Shown: piece by piece, positions 8,962 to 17,788 of the stretch
Numbering within the stretch: the first letter of the stretch is position 1
Layout: each line of letters opens with the position of its first letter
Assembly: GCA_036499825.1 (NCBI GenBank)
Contig: DASYCZ010000037.1
Location: forward strand, 186,001-250,000
Direction of reading: 5' to 3'
From: Paradevosia sp036499825
GTDB taxonomy: Bacteria > Pseudomonadota > Alphaproteobacteria > Rhizobiales > Devosiaceae
DNA: 64,000 bases
The notes under the pieces: model-generated
Seen by the model: only the letters and a program-made list of their open reading frames with translations
Told to the model about the DNA's origin: nothing
The model's database searches: none
Translations under genes and position numbers: made by a program

Positions 8962-9395
8962 CAGGAATGGCCCAGCAACAGGACGATGCGGATCGTGAGC
9001 ACGATCCAGAAAATGATCAGCGCGGCATAGCCGACCGTATAGGCGACGAACCGGCCATGCACGTGATTGACCGTGGCGAAGATACCGGCATGGACCACCC
9101 GCGACAGCACGAAGAGCCAGGCCAGGAGGACATCGACCCAGCCGGCGCCAAGATAGAGCGCCATGCCTGAGGCAACGTAGAACAGGACAGGCAGTTGAAA
9201 CTGATTGTCGAAGGCGTTGGCGACACGCTTTTCTTCCACCGGCCAGGGATCGCGCGACAGCGCGATGTCGCCGACCAGCACCTTGCCACGCGAGACCAGC
9301 GGCAGGCGAACGCTGCCGAGCCAGGCCAGAAGGACCAGGGCGATGGCACCCTGGGCCAGGATTGCGAACAGGACGAGCGCGGCGGTCAGCGTCAT
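8961..9395 (-). CDS. MAPEG family membrane protein
   Basis: This 144-residue protein has four membrane helices and the MAPEG pattern (RVANAFDNQFQLPVLFYV, then VLSRVVHAGIFATVNHVHGRFVAYTVG). The family includes glutathione-dependent detoxifying enzymes and eicosanoid-type enzymes; bacterial members are mostly of unknown substrate. It sits 3 bp after guaB and overlaps the rsmB-like gene, a conserved arrangement in this bacterial order, so co-transcription with guaB is likely. Confidence 0.88.
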   Translation of the reverse strand: MTLTAALVLFAILAQGAIALVLLAWLGSVRLPLVSRGKVLVGDIALSRDPWPVEEKRVANAFDNQFQLPVLFYVASGMALYLGAGWVDVLLAWLFVLSRVVHAGIFATVNHVHGRFVAYTVGYAALIIFWIVLTIRIVLLLGHS

Positions 9396-9398
9396 CGC

Positions 9399-10901
9399 CT
9401 AGCGATTGCCGCCATAGTTGGGTGCTTCGCGCGTGATGGAGACGTCGTGCACGTGGCTTTCGCTGAGGGCTGCGCCGGATATTTTCACGAAGATCGAGTT
9501 GTTGCGGAAGTCTTCGAGATTGTGCGCGCCCGTATAGCCCATGGCGGCGCGGAGACCGCCCTGCAACTGATGCAGCACGGCGCCCGCCGCGCCCTTATAG
9601 GGCACCTGCCCCTCGATGCCTTCGGGCACGAGCTTCATGGAATCCTTGACTTCCTGCTGGAAGTAACGGTCGGCGGAGCCAGCGCCCATGGCGCCGACGG
9701 AGCCCATGCCGCGGTAGGATTTATAGGACCGGCCCTGATAGAGGTAGACCTCGCCGGGGCTCTCGTCGGTGCCGGCCAGGAGCGAGCCGACCATCACGCA
9801 GGAAGCACCGCCCGCCAGGGCCTTAGCCATATCGCCTGAGAATTTGATTCCGCCGTCTGCAATGACCGGAATGCCCTGCTTGTCGGCTTCCTCGGCGCAG
9901 GACATGACGGCCGCCAGTTGTGGCACGCCGACACCAGCGACGATGCGGGTGGTGCAGATGGAGCCCGGACCGATGCCGACCTTGATGGAGTCGGCGCCGA
10001 CATCGATGAGCGCGCGGGTGGCTTCGGCGGTGGCGACGTTGCCCGCAACGATGCGGGTGGAATTGCTCTCGCGCTTGACGCGCTCGACAGCCTCGGCGAC
10101 GCGCACGGAATGGCCGTGAGCCGTATCGATGACAAGCAGATCGACACCGGCGGCGATCAACTGCATGGAGCGCTCGAAACCGCCGTCACCGACGGTGGAG
10201 GCGGCAGCGACGCGCAGTCGCCCCTGCGCATCCTTGACGGCGTTGGGATTGAGCTGGGCCTTCTCGATGTCCTTGACGGTGATGAGGCCGACGCAGCGGC
10301 CATCGTCATCGACGACCAGCAGCTTCTCGATGCGGTGCGCGTGCAGCAGGCGCTTGGCGTCGTCCTTGGAGACGCCGTCGCGAACCGTGATGAGGTTCTC
10401 ATGCGTCATCAGTTCGGCGATGCGCTGGCGCGTGTTGGAGGCGAAACGCACGTCGCGATTGGTGAGGATGCCGACGAGACGGCCATTGGCCCGGCCGCCA
10501 TTGCCGCCATTTTCGACCACCGGGATGCCGGAAATGCGATTGGCGCTCATCAGCGCCAGGGCATCGGCGAGGGTGGCGTCGGGACCGATGGTGATGGGGT
10601 TCACCACCATGCCGCTTTCGAAGCTCTTCACCTGGCGGACCTGTTCGGCCTGCTGTTCGGGCGTGAGGTTCTTGTGAATGACGCCCATGCCACCGGCCTG
10701 GGCCATGGCGATGGCCATCTTGGCCTCGGTGACCGTATCCATGGCGGAGGAAAGGATCGGCAGGTTGAGCTCGATGTCCTTCGTCACGCGGGTGCGTATG
10801 TCGGTTTCCGTCGGCAGGATGTCCGATCGCGCCGGCTGGAGCAGCACGTCGTCAAAAGTGAGAGCCGCGTCGCCAGTGATGGTAGTAATGATTTTCGCCA
10901 A
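9399..10901 (-). CDS. guaB: Inosine-5'-monophosphate dehydrogenase
   Basis: This 500-residue enzyme oxidises IMP to XMP with NAD, the committed step to GMP, and so supplies the substrate of guaA 3.5 kb away. The catalytic cysteine loop GIGPGSICTTRIV, the flap Arg-Tyr in GSADRYFQ, and the IMP-binding GMGSVGAM are all present. A pair of CBS domains is inserted at about residues 95-215 (LMSANRISGIPVV and LLHAHRIEKLLVV). The protein is full length, and the start MAKIITTITGDAALTFDDVLL is typical. Confidence 0.98.
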   Translation of the reverse strand: MAKIITTITGDAALTFDDVLLQPARSDILPTETDIRTRVTKDIELNLPILSSAMDTVTEAKMAIAMAQAGGMGVIHKNLTPEQQAEQVRQVKSFESGMVVNPITIGPDATLADALALMSANRISGIPVVENGGNGGRANGRLVGILTNRDVRFASNTRQRIAELMTHENLITVRDGVSKDDAKRLLHAHRIEKLLVVDDDGRCVGLITVKDIEKAQLNPNAVKDAQGRLRVAAASTVGDGGFERSMQLIAAGVDLLVIDTAHGHSVRVAEAVERVKRESNSTRIVAGNVATAEATRALIDVGADSIKVGIGPGSICTTRIVAGVGVPQLAAVMSCAEEADKQGIPVIADGGIKFSGDMAKALAGGASCVMVGSLLAGTDESPGEVYLYQGRSYKSYRGMGSVGAMGAGSADRYFQQEVKDSMKLVPEGIEGQVPYKGAAGAVLHQLQGGLRAAMGYTGAHNLEDFRNNSIFVKISGAALSESHVHDVSITREAPNYGGNR

Positions 10902-11189
10902 GGCCAGACCCTTCCTGCCTCTGATAACCGATCAGAAAATGTGGAATCGGACGGGACCGATCTCACTCGGCCCGTCTTCAGGTTGGCGAGGGTCAATATC
11001 ACCCCGATGACGCTTTGCAAAGCGCCGCCCGACGCAGGGGTGGTTTGCACAGAAAGAAGTGCAGTTCGGCGCCGTTGAAAGAATAGGCAAAATGATAAGG
11101 CTATCAGGGTTGCAATAGGCAAGACTCAGGACTATCGAACGAAGACCTGCCGCGCGGCCACGTTCCTGCCGCAAGCCCCGGTTTCCAAA
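10902..11189. other. Intergenic region between guaB and the first MFS gene
   Basis: This 288-bp divergent intergenic region must hold the promoters of guaB (leftward) and of the MFS pair (rightward). I see no RNA gene, no strong repeat and no convincing riboswitch. A leftward TTGCCT/TTATCA pair around 11093-11122 could be a weak sigma-70-like promoter, but I do not rely on it. Confidence 0.4.
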
Positions 11190-12584
11190 TTGCCGAAGCT
11201 GACATTATTGATCCTTGCGGTCGCGCTGTTCATGGAACAGCTCGATTCGACCGTGATCGCGACATCGCTTCCGGCGATCGCGGCCGATATCGGTAGCGAT
11301 CCGATTGCGCTGAAGCTGGCTTTGACTTCCTATTTCGTGTCGCTCGCCATCTTCATTCCGATCAGCGGCTGGATGTCGGACCGGTTCGGGGCCCGCAATA
11401 TCTTCCGGCTGGCAATCCTGGTGTTCGTGCTCGGCTCGATCGCCTGCGCGTTTTCGAATTCGCTGCCTGCCTTCGTCATCTCGCGCTTCTTCCAGGGCAT
11501 GGGCGCCTCGATGATGACGCCGGTTGGCCGACTGGTGCTGGTGCGCTCGACGCCCCGTAACGAACTTGTATCGGCGATGGCGTGGCTGACGATGCCGGCG
11601 CTGATCGGACCGATCATGGGGCCGCCGCTCGGCGGGTTCCTCACTACGTTTCTCAGCTGGCACTGGATCTTCTGGATCAACGTGCCGGTGGGCCTTGCGG
11701 GCATCGCCTTCGCGACGAAATACCTGCCGGTCGTCGAGGCGCGGACGCCGCGCCCCATGGATTTTGTCGGCTTCGTCATCGCCAGCGTGGCGTTTTCCGG
11801 CGTGGTGTTCGGGCTTTCGGTGATCAGCCTGCCGGCCTTGCCGATCATCTATGGATATCTCACGATCGCGATCGGCATCGTCGCGGCATTGTTCTACCTG
11901 CTGCATGCGCGGCGGACCCAATATCCGCTGCTCGACCCCAAGATGTTCAACTATCCTTTGTTCCGGGCGGCGGCGAGCGGCGGCAACATCTTCCGCATCG
12001 GCATCGGCGCCATGCCGTTCCTCATGCCGCTGATGCTGCAGCTGGGCTTCGGCTACAGCCCGTTCGAATCCGGCATGATCACCTTCGTCAGCGCCGTCGG
12101 CGCCATCCTGTCGCGGTTCTGCGCCGAGCAGGTATTCGCCCGTTTCGGCTTCCGCTCGGTGCTGGCCATGGGCGTATTCCTCAGTGGCATCTTCCTTGCG
12201 GTCAACGGGCTGTTCACACCGGGTACGCCCCTATGGCTGATCATGGCTGTGCTGCTCATGGCCGGCATCGTCCGTGCCACGACCTTTACGGGCATCAACG
12301 CGATGAGCTTCGGCGATATCGAGGAAACCGATATGAGCCAGGCGACAGCCATCAACGCGGTGATGCAACAGTTGACGCAGGCCGTGGGTATCGCCGTGGC
12401 CGGCGCCATCATCGAGCTTTCCTCCCACTCCCATGGCGGCGGCCTGCAACTGATCGACTTCCATATTGCCTTCTGGATCGTCGGCCTCGTCTCGGCAGCG
12501 GCGGCGATCAGCTTCCTGCGGCTGGCACCGGATGCCGGCCATCAGGTTTCCGGACACAGACGCCCTGCCCTCGCCAAAGAATAA
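11190..12584 (+). CDS. DHA2-type MFS drug/metabolite exporter, first tandem copy
   Basis: This 464-residue multi-helix transporter is of the EmrB/QacA-like DHA2 type. It has the characteristic DSTVIATSLPAIAADIG segment in helix 1, the loop motif GWMSDRFGARNIFR (motif A), and GPIMGPPLGGFLTTFLSWHWIFWINVPVG (motif C region) near residues 145-173. It likely exports drugs or metabolites by proton antiport; the substrate is unknown. The start is a TTG at 11190, because no ATG or GTG precedes the conserved first helix. The next gene is a close paralogue 33 bp later. Confidence 0.88.
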   Translation: MPKLTLLILAVALFMEQLDSTVIATSLPAIAADIGSDPIALKLALTSYFVSLAIFIPISGWMSDRFGARNIFRLAILVFVLGSIACAFSNSLPAFVISRFFQGMGASMMTPVGRLVLVRSTPRNELVSAMAWLTMPALIGPIMGPPLGGFLTTFLSWHWIFWINVPVGLAGIAFATKYLPVVEARTPRPMDFVGFVIASVAFSGVVFGLSVISLPALPIIYGYLTIAIGIVAALFYLLHARRTQYPLLDPKMFNYPLFRAAASGGNIFRIGIGAMPFLMPLMLQLGFGYSPFESGMITFVSAVGAILSRFCAEQVFARFGFRSVLAMGVFLSGIFLAVNGLFTPGTPLWLIMAVLLMAGIVRATTFTGINAMSFGDIEETDMSQATAINAVMQQLTQAVGIAVAGAIIELSSHSHGGGLQLIDFHIAFWIVGLVSAAAAISFLRLAPDAGHQVSGHRRPALAKE

Positions 12585-12617
12585 TTCGCCCCGCACCACC
12601 GCTTTATTGCTGTTGAT

Positions 12618-14018
12618 ATGAACGCCCTTCGCCTGACACCGCTGATCCTCGCCGTCGCCCTGTTCATGGACAACATGGATGCGACGGTGATCGCCACCTC
12701 GCTGGCGGCTATCGCCGCCGATATCGGGACCGATCCCATCGCGCTGAAACTGGCGTTCACCGCCTATCTGGTGGCCCTGGCGATCTTCATTCCCATCAGC
12801 AGCTGGATGGCGGATCGTTTCGGGTCGCGCCGGATTTTCCGCTGCGCCATGGCGGTGTTCATCCTCGGCTCGGTGTGCTGCGCCATGTCGAACTCGCTGA
12901 CGGCGTTCGTTCTGTCCCGGTTCCTGCAGGGCATGGGCGGCGCCATGATGAGCCCGGTCGCCCGCCTGGTGCTGGTGCGCGCCACACCCCGCAGCGAGCT
13001 GGTTTCCGCCATGGCGTGGCTGACCATTCCGGGGCTGATCGGTCCGATCGTCGGACCACCGCTGGGTGGGTTCCTGACCACTTATTTCAGCTGGCACTGG
13101 ATCTTTCTGATCAATGTGCCGATCGGACTGCTCGGCATCTGGCTGGTGGGCAGATTCCTGCCGGAGACGAAGCGCAACGCGCCGCGCCGCATCGACTTCA
13201 AGGGGTTCTTTCTCGCCGGACCGGCTTTTGCGACATTCGTATTCGGCGTGTCGGTGGTGACGCTGCCGGCGCTGCCCCCGATCGTGGGCGTGGTGTTCAT
13301 CGTGGCCGGCATCGTGCTGGGGACGATCTATGTGCGGCATGCGCGGACAACCGACAATCCACTGCTCGACCTGCGCCTGTTGAATTTTCCGATGTTCCGC
13401 ACCGCCGTGGTAGGCGGGATGTTCTTCCGGCTGGGACTGGGCGCCACGCCATTCCTGCTGCCGCTGCTGCTGCAGCTGGTGTTCGGGCTCAGCGCCTTTG
13501 AATCCGGCCTTGTGACCTTTGCCAGCGCCATCGGGGCGATGGTGGCGAAGTTCCTGTCAATATGGATCTTCGAACGCTTTGGTTTCCGCAATGCCCTGAG
13601 TTGGGCGACGGGTCTGACCACGGTGGGCATCGTGGTGACGGCGCTCTACAGTCCCGCTACGCCCACGGCGCTGATCGTGGGCATTCTGATCATCTCCGGC
13701 TTCGCGCAATCGATCTTCTGGACGGGCAGCAATGCCTTCACCTTCGCCGATATCGACGACAAGGATTCCGGCCAGGCCAACGTCATCTCGCAAGTGGTGG
13801 CGCAATTGATGATGGCGCTGGGCGTAGCGCTGGGTGGCGGCGTGCTGGAGGGCAGCCAGATGCTGCGCGGAGGCGAACTGGAACTGCTGGATTTCCGCGT
13901 CGCGTTCGTAACCGTCGGCATCGTCTGCGGGATTTCGACGCTGCTGTTCCTGCGCCTGCCGCGCAATGCCGGGCACCAGCTGTCGCGCGGCGGCCTGGCC
14001 CACGCAGTGGACATGTAA
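12618..14018 (+). CDS. DHA2-type MFS exporter, second tandem copy
   Basis: This 466-residue paralogue of the preceding transporter has the same motifs: MDATVIATSLAAIAADIG in helix 1, SWMADRFGSRRIFR, and GPIVGPPLGGFLTTYFSWHWIFLINVPIG. The two proteins align along their whole length, so they arose by tandem duplication. Whether they work separately or as a pair is not shown by the sequence. An ATG start at 12618 fits the conserved N-terminus. It is convergent with rlmE (6 bp gap). Confidence 0.88.
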   Translation: MNALRLTPLILAVALFMDNMDATVIATSLAAIAADIGTDPIALKLAFTAYLVALAIFIPISSWMADRFGSRRIFRCAMAVFILGSVCCAMSNSLTAFVLSRFLQGMGGAMMSPVARLVLVRATPRSELVSAMAWLTIPGLIGPIVGPPLGGFLTTYFSWHWIFLINVPIGLLGIWLVGRFLPETKRNAPRRIDFKGFFLAGPAFATFVFGVSVVTLPALPPIVGVVFIVAGIVLGTIYVRHARTTDNPLLDLRLLNFPMFRTAVVGGMFFRLGLGATPFLLPLLLQLVFGLSAFESGLVTFASAIGAMVAKFLSIWIFERFGFRNALSWATGLTTVGIVVTALYSPATPTALIVGILIISGFAQSIFWTGSNAFTFADIDDKDSGQANVISQVVAQLMMALGVALGGGVLEGSQMLRGGELELLDFRVAFVTVGIVCGISTLLFLRLPRNAGHQLSRGGLAHAVDM

Positions 14019-14024
14019 GGAGCC

Positions 14025-14744
14025 CTATTCGCGGTTGGGCGCGCCCCTGAAGCCCTTGGCTACCAGATAGGCCTCGGCCGAATCCGAACGGCTGGAGGGC
14101 GGCTTGGCGTGGAAGGTGGTGGCGAAATTGCGCTTCAGCTCGGCGAGCAGCTGATGCTCGGTACCGCCCTGGAAAACCTTGGCGATGAACGAGCCACCCG
14201 GCGCCAGCACATCGAGCGCGAATTCAGCGGCGATTTCGACCAGGTGCACGATGCGCAGATGATCGGTCGGCCGATGGCCGGTCGTGGGCCAGGCCATGTC
14301 GGACATGACCAGGTCAGCCTTGTGACCGCCCAGCGCGTCGATCAGCATCTGCGGGGCATCGTCCTCGGTGAAATCCTTCTTGAGCAGGATGACGCCCTGG
14401 ATCGGATCCATGTCGAGATAGTCGATGCCGACGATCAGCGGGTTCTCGTCCGTCGAGCCGGTGATCTTGGCGGCTACCTGCGACCAGCCGCCGGGCGCGG
14501 CGCCCAGATCGACGACGCGCATGCCCTTGCGCAACAGCTTGTGCCGCTCATCGATCTCGATGAGCTTGAAGGCCGCGCGGGACTTGAAGCCTTCTGCGCG
14601 AGCGCGCGCCACATATGGGTCGTTGAGCTGGCGCTCGAGCCAGATGGTCGAGGACAGCTTACGCTTCTTGGCGGTCTTGACGCGAACCTTGAGGTCGCGA
14701 TCGGAGCGGCGGCCCGCTCCCTTCCCGGTCGGAATATCAGGCAT
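14025..14744 (-). CDS. rlmE: 23S rRNA 2'-O-ribose U2552 methyltransferase (RlmE/FtsJ)
   Basis: This 239-residue enzyme methylates the A-loop uridine of 23S rRNA late in large-subunit assembly. Family features are clear: the basic N-terminus, KSRAAFKLIEID with the catalytic Lys, SAM-binding VVDLGAAPGGWSQV, the catalytic Asp in DLVMSDMAWPTTGH, and the second Lys in GGSFIAKVFQGG. I start at the ATG at 14744 (MPDIPTGKGAGRR); an in-frame ATG at 14792 would add 16 atypical residues. The start overlaps the ppx stop by 8 bp, indicating coupling. Confidence 0.95.
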   Translation of the reverse strand: MPDIPTGKGAGRRSDRDLKVRVKTAKKRKLSSTIWLERQLNDPYVARARAEGFKSRAAFKLIEIDERHKLLRKGMRVVDLGAAPGGWSQVAAKITGSTDENPLIVGIDYLDMDPIQGVILLKKDFTEDDAPQMLIDALGGHKADLVMSDMAWPTTGHRPTDHLRIVHLVEIAAEFALDVLAPGGSFIAKVFQGGTEHQLLAELKRNFATTFHAKPPSSRSDSAEAYLVAKGFRGAPNRE

Positions 14745-15927
14745 GGTTGCGCCCCCGCGGTCGAGTTGGACGCTTGTAGGTGCGATCGGCATCCATCAGC
14801 GAAATCAGAATCCCCTCGCGCAGGCCACGATCGGCGACCCGCACGCGCTCTGTCGGCCATTCACGGCGGATGGCCTCGAAAATGGCGCAGCCGGGCAGCA
14901 CGAGATCAGCGCGATCCTTGCCGATACAGGAATGGGCAACGCGGCGCTCGAACGGCATGGCAAGCAGCACCGACATGGTCTCCATCACCTCCGCATTGGT
15001 CATCCACAGACCATCGACCTTCTGCCGCTCGTAGCGCTCAAGACCGAGATGCAGGCCCGCCAAAGTCGTCACCGTACCCGAGGTGCCGATGAGATGCATC
15101 GGATGCTCGCTGATCATCTGGCGCAGCTTGTCGCGCCCGCGGAACTGGCGCAAGTGGCTGGAGACATGGGCAACCATGGCCTCGAAGACATCAGGCGTGA
15201 CATCGACGCCGCCGAACTTTTCGGCGATGGACACAACGCCCACCGGCAGGGATTGCCAGGAGCGGATAGAGGCCGCCATGCGGCCCTGGCTGCGCGGCCG
15301 GCCGCCGCGGAAATCAAGCCAGGCGAGTTCGGACGAGCCGCCGCCGATGTCGAACATCAGCGCGCCCTGGGCTTCGCTCTCGATGAGATCGGCACAACCG
15401 GTAACAGCAAGCTCGGCCTCGGTGCGACGATCGACGATCTCCAAAGACAGGCCGATCTCGTCCTCGACCCGCTGGAGGAACGACGCACCATTCGCGGCGG
15501 CGCGGCAGGCTTCGGTGGCGATCAGCCGCATACGGGCCGGCTCATATTCGCGCAGCTTGTTACGGCATAGCTTTAGCGCCTCGATGGTGCGCTCCATGGC
15601 GGCATCGTTCAGGCGGCCGGTGGTGGAGACGCCCTCCCCCAGCCGGACGATGCGGGTGAAACCATCAAGAACGCGGAAGCCCTGTTCGTGCGGGCGGGCG
15701 ATGAGCAGACGACAATTATTGGTGCCCAGATCCAGCGCCGCGTAGACCGGCGAACGGCCACCCTTGCGTGGTGGCGGATTCTGGACATGGGATGTCCGCC
15801 TCTCCGTGTCGCTGCGGGCCGCGGCTGGCGTCCCGTTCGCGACCTGCCGGTGGCTTCGATCGCCCCGGTTACGGTGCCGCACCACACCTTCGGCGCCTGC
15901 GGCGGCGGACCGATCGGAATCGGTCAC
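14737..15927 (-). CDS. Ppx/GppA family exopolyphosphatase/pppGpp phosphohydrolase
   Basis: This roughly 396-residue protein has the ASKHA-fold Ppx/GppA signature: YAALDLGTNNCRLLIARP (phosphate 1), MFDIGGGSSELAWLDF (phosphate 2), and LIGTSGTVTTLAGL. It hydrolyses polyphosphate or pppGpp; the sequence does not separate these. The GTG at 15927 is chosen because GGAG lies 5 bases upstream; the reading frame stays open further up to 16062, but that extension is low-complexity and unlike the family. It is coupled to rlmE, a common pairing in this order. Confidence 0.9.
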   Translation of the reverse strand: MTDSDRSAAAGAEGVVRHRNRGDRSHRQVANGTPAAARSDTERRTSHVQNPPPRKGGRSPVYAALDLGTNNCRLLIARPHEQGFRVLDGFTRIVRLGEGVSTTGRLNDAAMERTIEALKLCRNKLREYEPARMRLIATEACRAAANGASFLQRVEDEIGLSLEIVDRRTEAELAVTGCADLIESEAQGALMFDIGGGSSELAWLDFRGGRPRSQGRMAASIRSWQSLPVGVVSIAEKFGGVDVTPDVFEAMVAHVSSHLRQFRGRDKLRQMISEHPMHLIGTSGTVTTLAGLHLGLERYERQKVDGLWMTNAEVMETMSVLLAMPFERRVAHSCIGKDRADLVLPGCAIFEAIRREWPTERVRVADRGLREGILISLMDADRTYKRPTRPRGRNHA

Positions 15928-16131
15928 TTGGTCTCCAATCTGCGCGGTCACTCTTGCCGATTCTGGCCGGCAGGCGCCCGAACGCAGTTCATTTGCGTGT
16001 CGTGGTGACCGTAGAACAACGGCGGTTGGAGCGCAATGGCGGGCTGCCACGGCCGATGGCACGGGGGCTTGCCGGAACGCGGCTGCGGAACGATCATGGG
16101 TGCAGTGCGATATTCATATCCGGGAGGAATC

Positions 16132-16821
16132 ATGAAACCGCGTGTCATCGTTCACATGGTGAGTTCACTGGACGGCAAAATCGAGCTGTCACGGTGGTCC
16201 GAGGTTCCAGGGCTGGCGCGGGAGGCGCTGGTCGAGGCCTATGAGGAAATCCACCGCAAACTGGAAGGCGATGCCTGGATTGTGGGGCGGACCACGATGG
16301 CGGAGTTCGCCGACGGCAAGCCAAGCCTTGCGACGACCGCCGAGCCGGTGCCGCGGGTGACGCATCGTGCGGGCAGCGGCCCGCGCTATGCCGTCGCCCT
16401 CGACAGGAGCGGCAAGCTCAACTGGGCGACCAACACCGCCAATGGCGATCACGTCATCGAAGTGCTCACCGAACAGGTCTCGGATGCCTATCTTTCGGGG
16501 CTGCGTGCAACCAGCGTCTCCTACCTTTTCGCCGGAGCGGAGGAGATCGATCTCGACCTGATGCTTGAAAAACTGCACGACGAGTTCGGCATCAAACGGC
16601 TGCTACTGGAAGGCGGCGGACATATCAACGGCTCGTTCGCGACCGCCGGCCTGGTAGACGAACTCAGCCTGGTTCTCGCGCCGGTCATCGATGGCTTTTC
16701 CGGCGCCACGACCGTGTTCGAGCATGAGGACGCATCGGCCAGAAGCAACGGGCTCGCACTGGTTGCCATCGAACGGCTGCCGTCGGATCTGGTCTGGCTC
16801 CGCTACGAGCGGCGCAGGTAG
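16132..16821 (+). CDS. RibD C-terminal / dihydrofolate reductase-like family protein
   Basis: This 229-residue protein has the RibD C-terminal (DHFR-like) fold: KPRVIVHMVSSLDGKI at the start, GDAWIVGRTTMAEF near residue 45, and the conserved LLLEGGGHINGSFATAGLVDELSLVLAPVIDG segment, seen here in two blocks. Such enzymes are NADPH-dependent reductases related to the riboflavin-pathway reductase, but stand-alone members often have other or unknown substrates. The ATG at 16132 follows a GGGAGGA ribosome site by 3 bases; earlier in-frame ATGs lack one. No riboflavin genes are nearby. Confidence 0.85.
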   Translation: MKPRVIVHMVSSLDGKIELSRWSEVPGLAREALVEAYEEIHRKLEGDAWIVGRTTMAEFADGKPSLATTAEPVPRVTHRAGSGPRYAVALDRSGKLNWATNTANGDHVIEVLTEQVSDAYLSGLRATSVSYLFAGAEEIDLDLMLEKLHDEFGIKRLLLEGGGHINGSFATAGLVDELSLVLAPVIDGFSGATTVFEHEDASARSNGLALVAIERLPSDLVWLRYERRR

Positions 16822-16843
16822 CGGAGCCTGAAATCGGTATCGA

Positions 16844-17695
16844 TCAGGCCTGGTAGGCCTTGACCTTCTGGGTCTGTTCGCCGAGGCCTTCGATGCCCAG
16901 ATGCATGGTCTGGCCGGGCTTGAGCCAGACCGGCTCCGGCTTGATGCCCATGCCGACGCCCGGCGGGGTACCGGTGGAGATGATGTCGCCCGGCTGCAGG
17001 CTCATGAACTGGCTGATGTAATGCACCAGGTGGCGCACACCGAAGATCATCGTCTTGGTCGAGCCATTCTGGTAGCGGTGCCCGTCGACTTCCAGCCACA
17101 TGCCGAGGTTCTGCGGGTCCTTCACCTCGTCGGCGGTGACCATCCACGGACCGATGGGGCCGAAAGTGTCAGCCGACTTGCCCTTGGTCCACTGGCCGCC
17201 GCGCTCGGACTGGAAATGCCGCTCGGACACGTCGTTGGAGACGCAATAGCCGGCAACATGATCCATGGCGTCTTTCTCGTCGACGTAGCGGGCTTCCTTG
17301 CCGATGACGATGGCGAGTTCGACTTCCCAATCGGGCTTGATCGAGTTCTTGGGGATGATGACGTCGTCGTTGGGACCGATGATGGCGCTGGTGGCCTTCA
17401 TGAACAGGATCGGTTCCTTGGGCGGCGTGGCGCCGGTCTCGGCGGCGTGGTCGGCATAATTGAGGCCGACGCAGATGAACTTGCCGACCTGGCCCACACA
17501 GGGCCCGATGCGCTGGCCGGCATCGAGCTGCGGCAGCGTTTTGGGATCGACCGCGCGGATACGGTCAAGGCCGGCCGGGGCCAGCGCCGCGCCGGCAATG
17601 TCCGGCACGACGCCGGAAAGATCACGGATGGAACCATCGGCGGCGAGGATCGCCGGCTTTTCGGCGCCCTTGGCACCGACACGAAGAAGCTTCAT
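16844..17695 (-). CDS. Fumarylacetoacetate hydrolase family protein
   Basis: This 283-residue enzyme belongs to the FAH superfamily of metal-dependent C-C hydrolases, lyases and decarboxylases acting on beta-diketo acids. Visible motifs are ICVGLNYADHAAETG, the metal ligands in KPDWEVELAIVIGKEA (E-x-E), GYCVSNDVSERHFQ, and the C-terminal GDIISTGTPPGVGMG. The sequence resembles members named ureidoglycolate lyase or 2,4-diketo-3-deoxy-sugar-acid hydrolase; sugar-acid catabolism fits the neighbouring dehydrogenases better, but this is inference. It lies 93 bp after the lacI-type gene on the same strand. Confidence 0.9.
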   Translation of the reverse strand: MKLLRVGAKGAEKPAILAADGSIRDLSGVVPDIAGAALAPAGLDRIRAVDPKTLPQLDAGQRIGPCVGQVGKFICVGLNYADHAAETGATPPKEPILFMKATSAIIGPNDDVIIPKNSIKPDWEVELAIVIGKEARYVDEKDAMDHVAGYCVSNDVSERHFQSERGGQWTKGKSADTFGPIGPWMVTADEVKDPQNLGMWLEVDGHRYQNGSTKTMIFGVRHLVHYISQFMSLQPGDIISTGTPPGVGMGIKPEPVWLKPGQTMHLGIEGLGEQTQKVKAYQA

Positions 17696-17788
17696 AGATC
17701 AATATCCTGTTCAGGGCTGGAAATTGCTTAAAGGGTGCGCGGCTTTGCCGCAAGATCAGAGGCCGGCAATGCCCAGCTTCGGTACGGC

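Noticed and set aside
9918..11078. Long plus-strand reading frame opposite guaB
   Set aside because: Composition (many Gly, Asp, His) is typical of an antisense shadow of a GC-rich gene; guaB on the other strand is certain.
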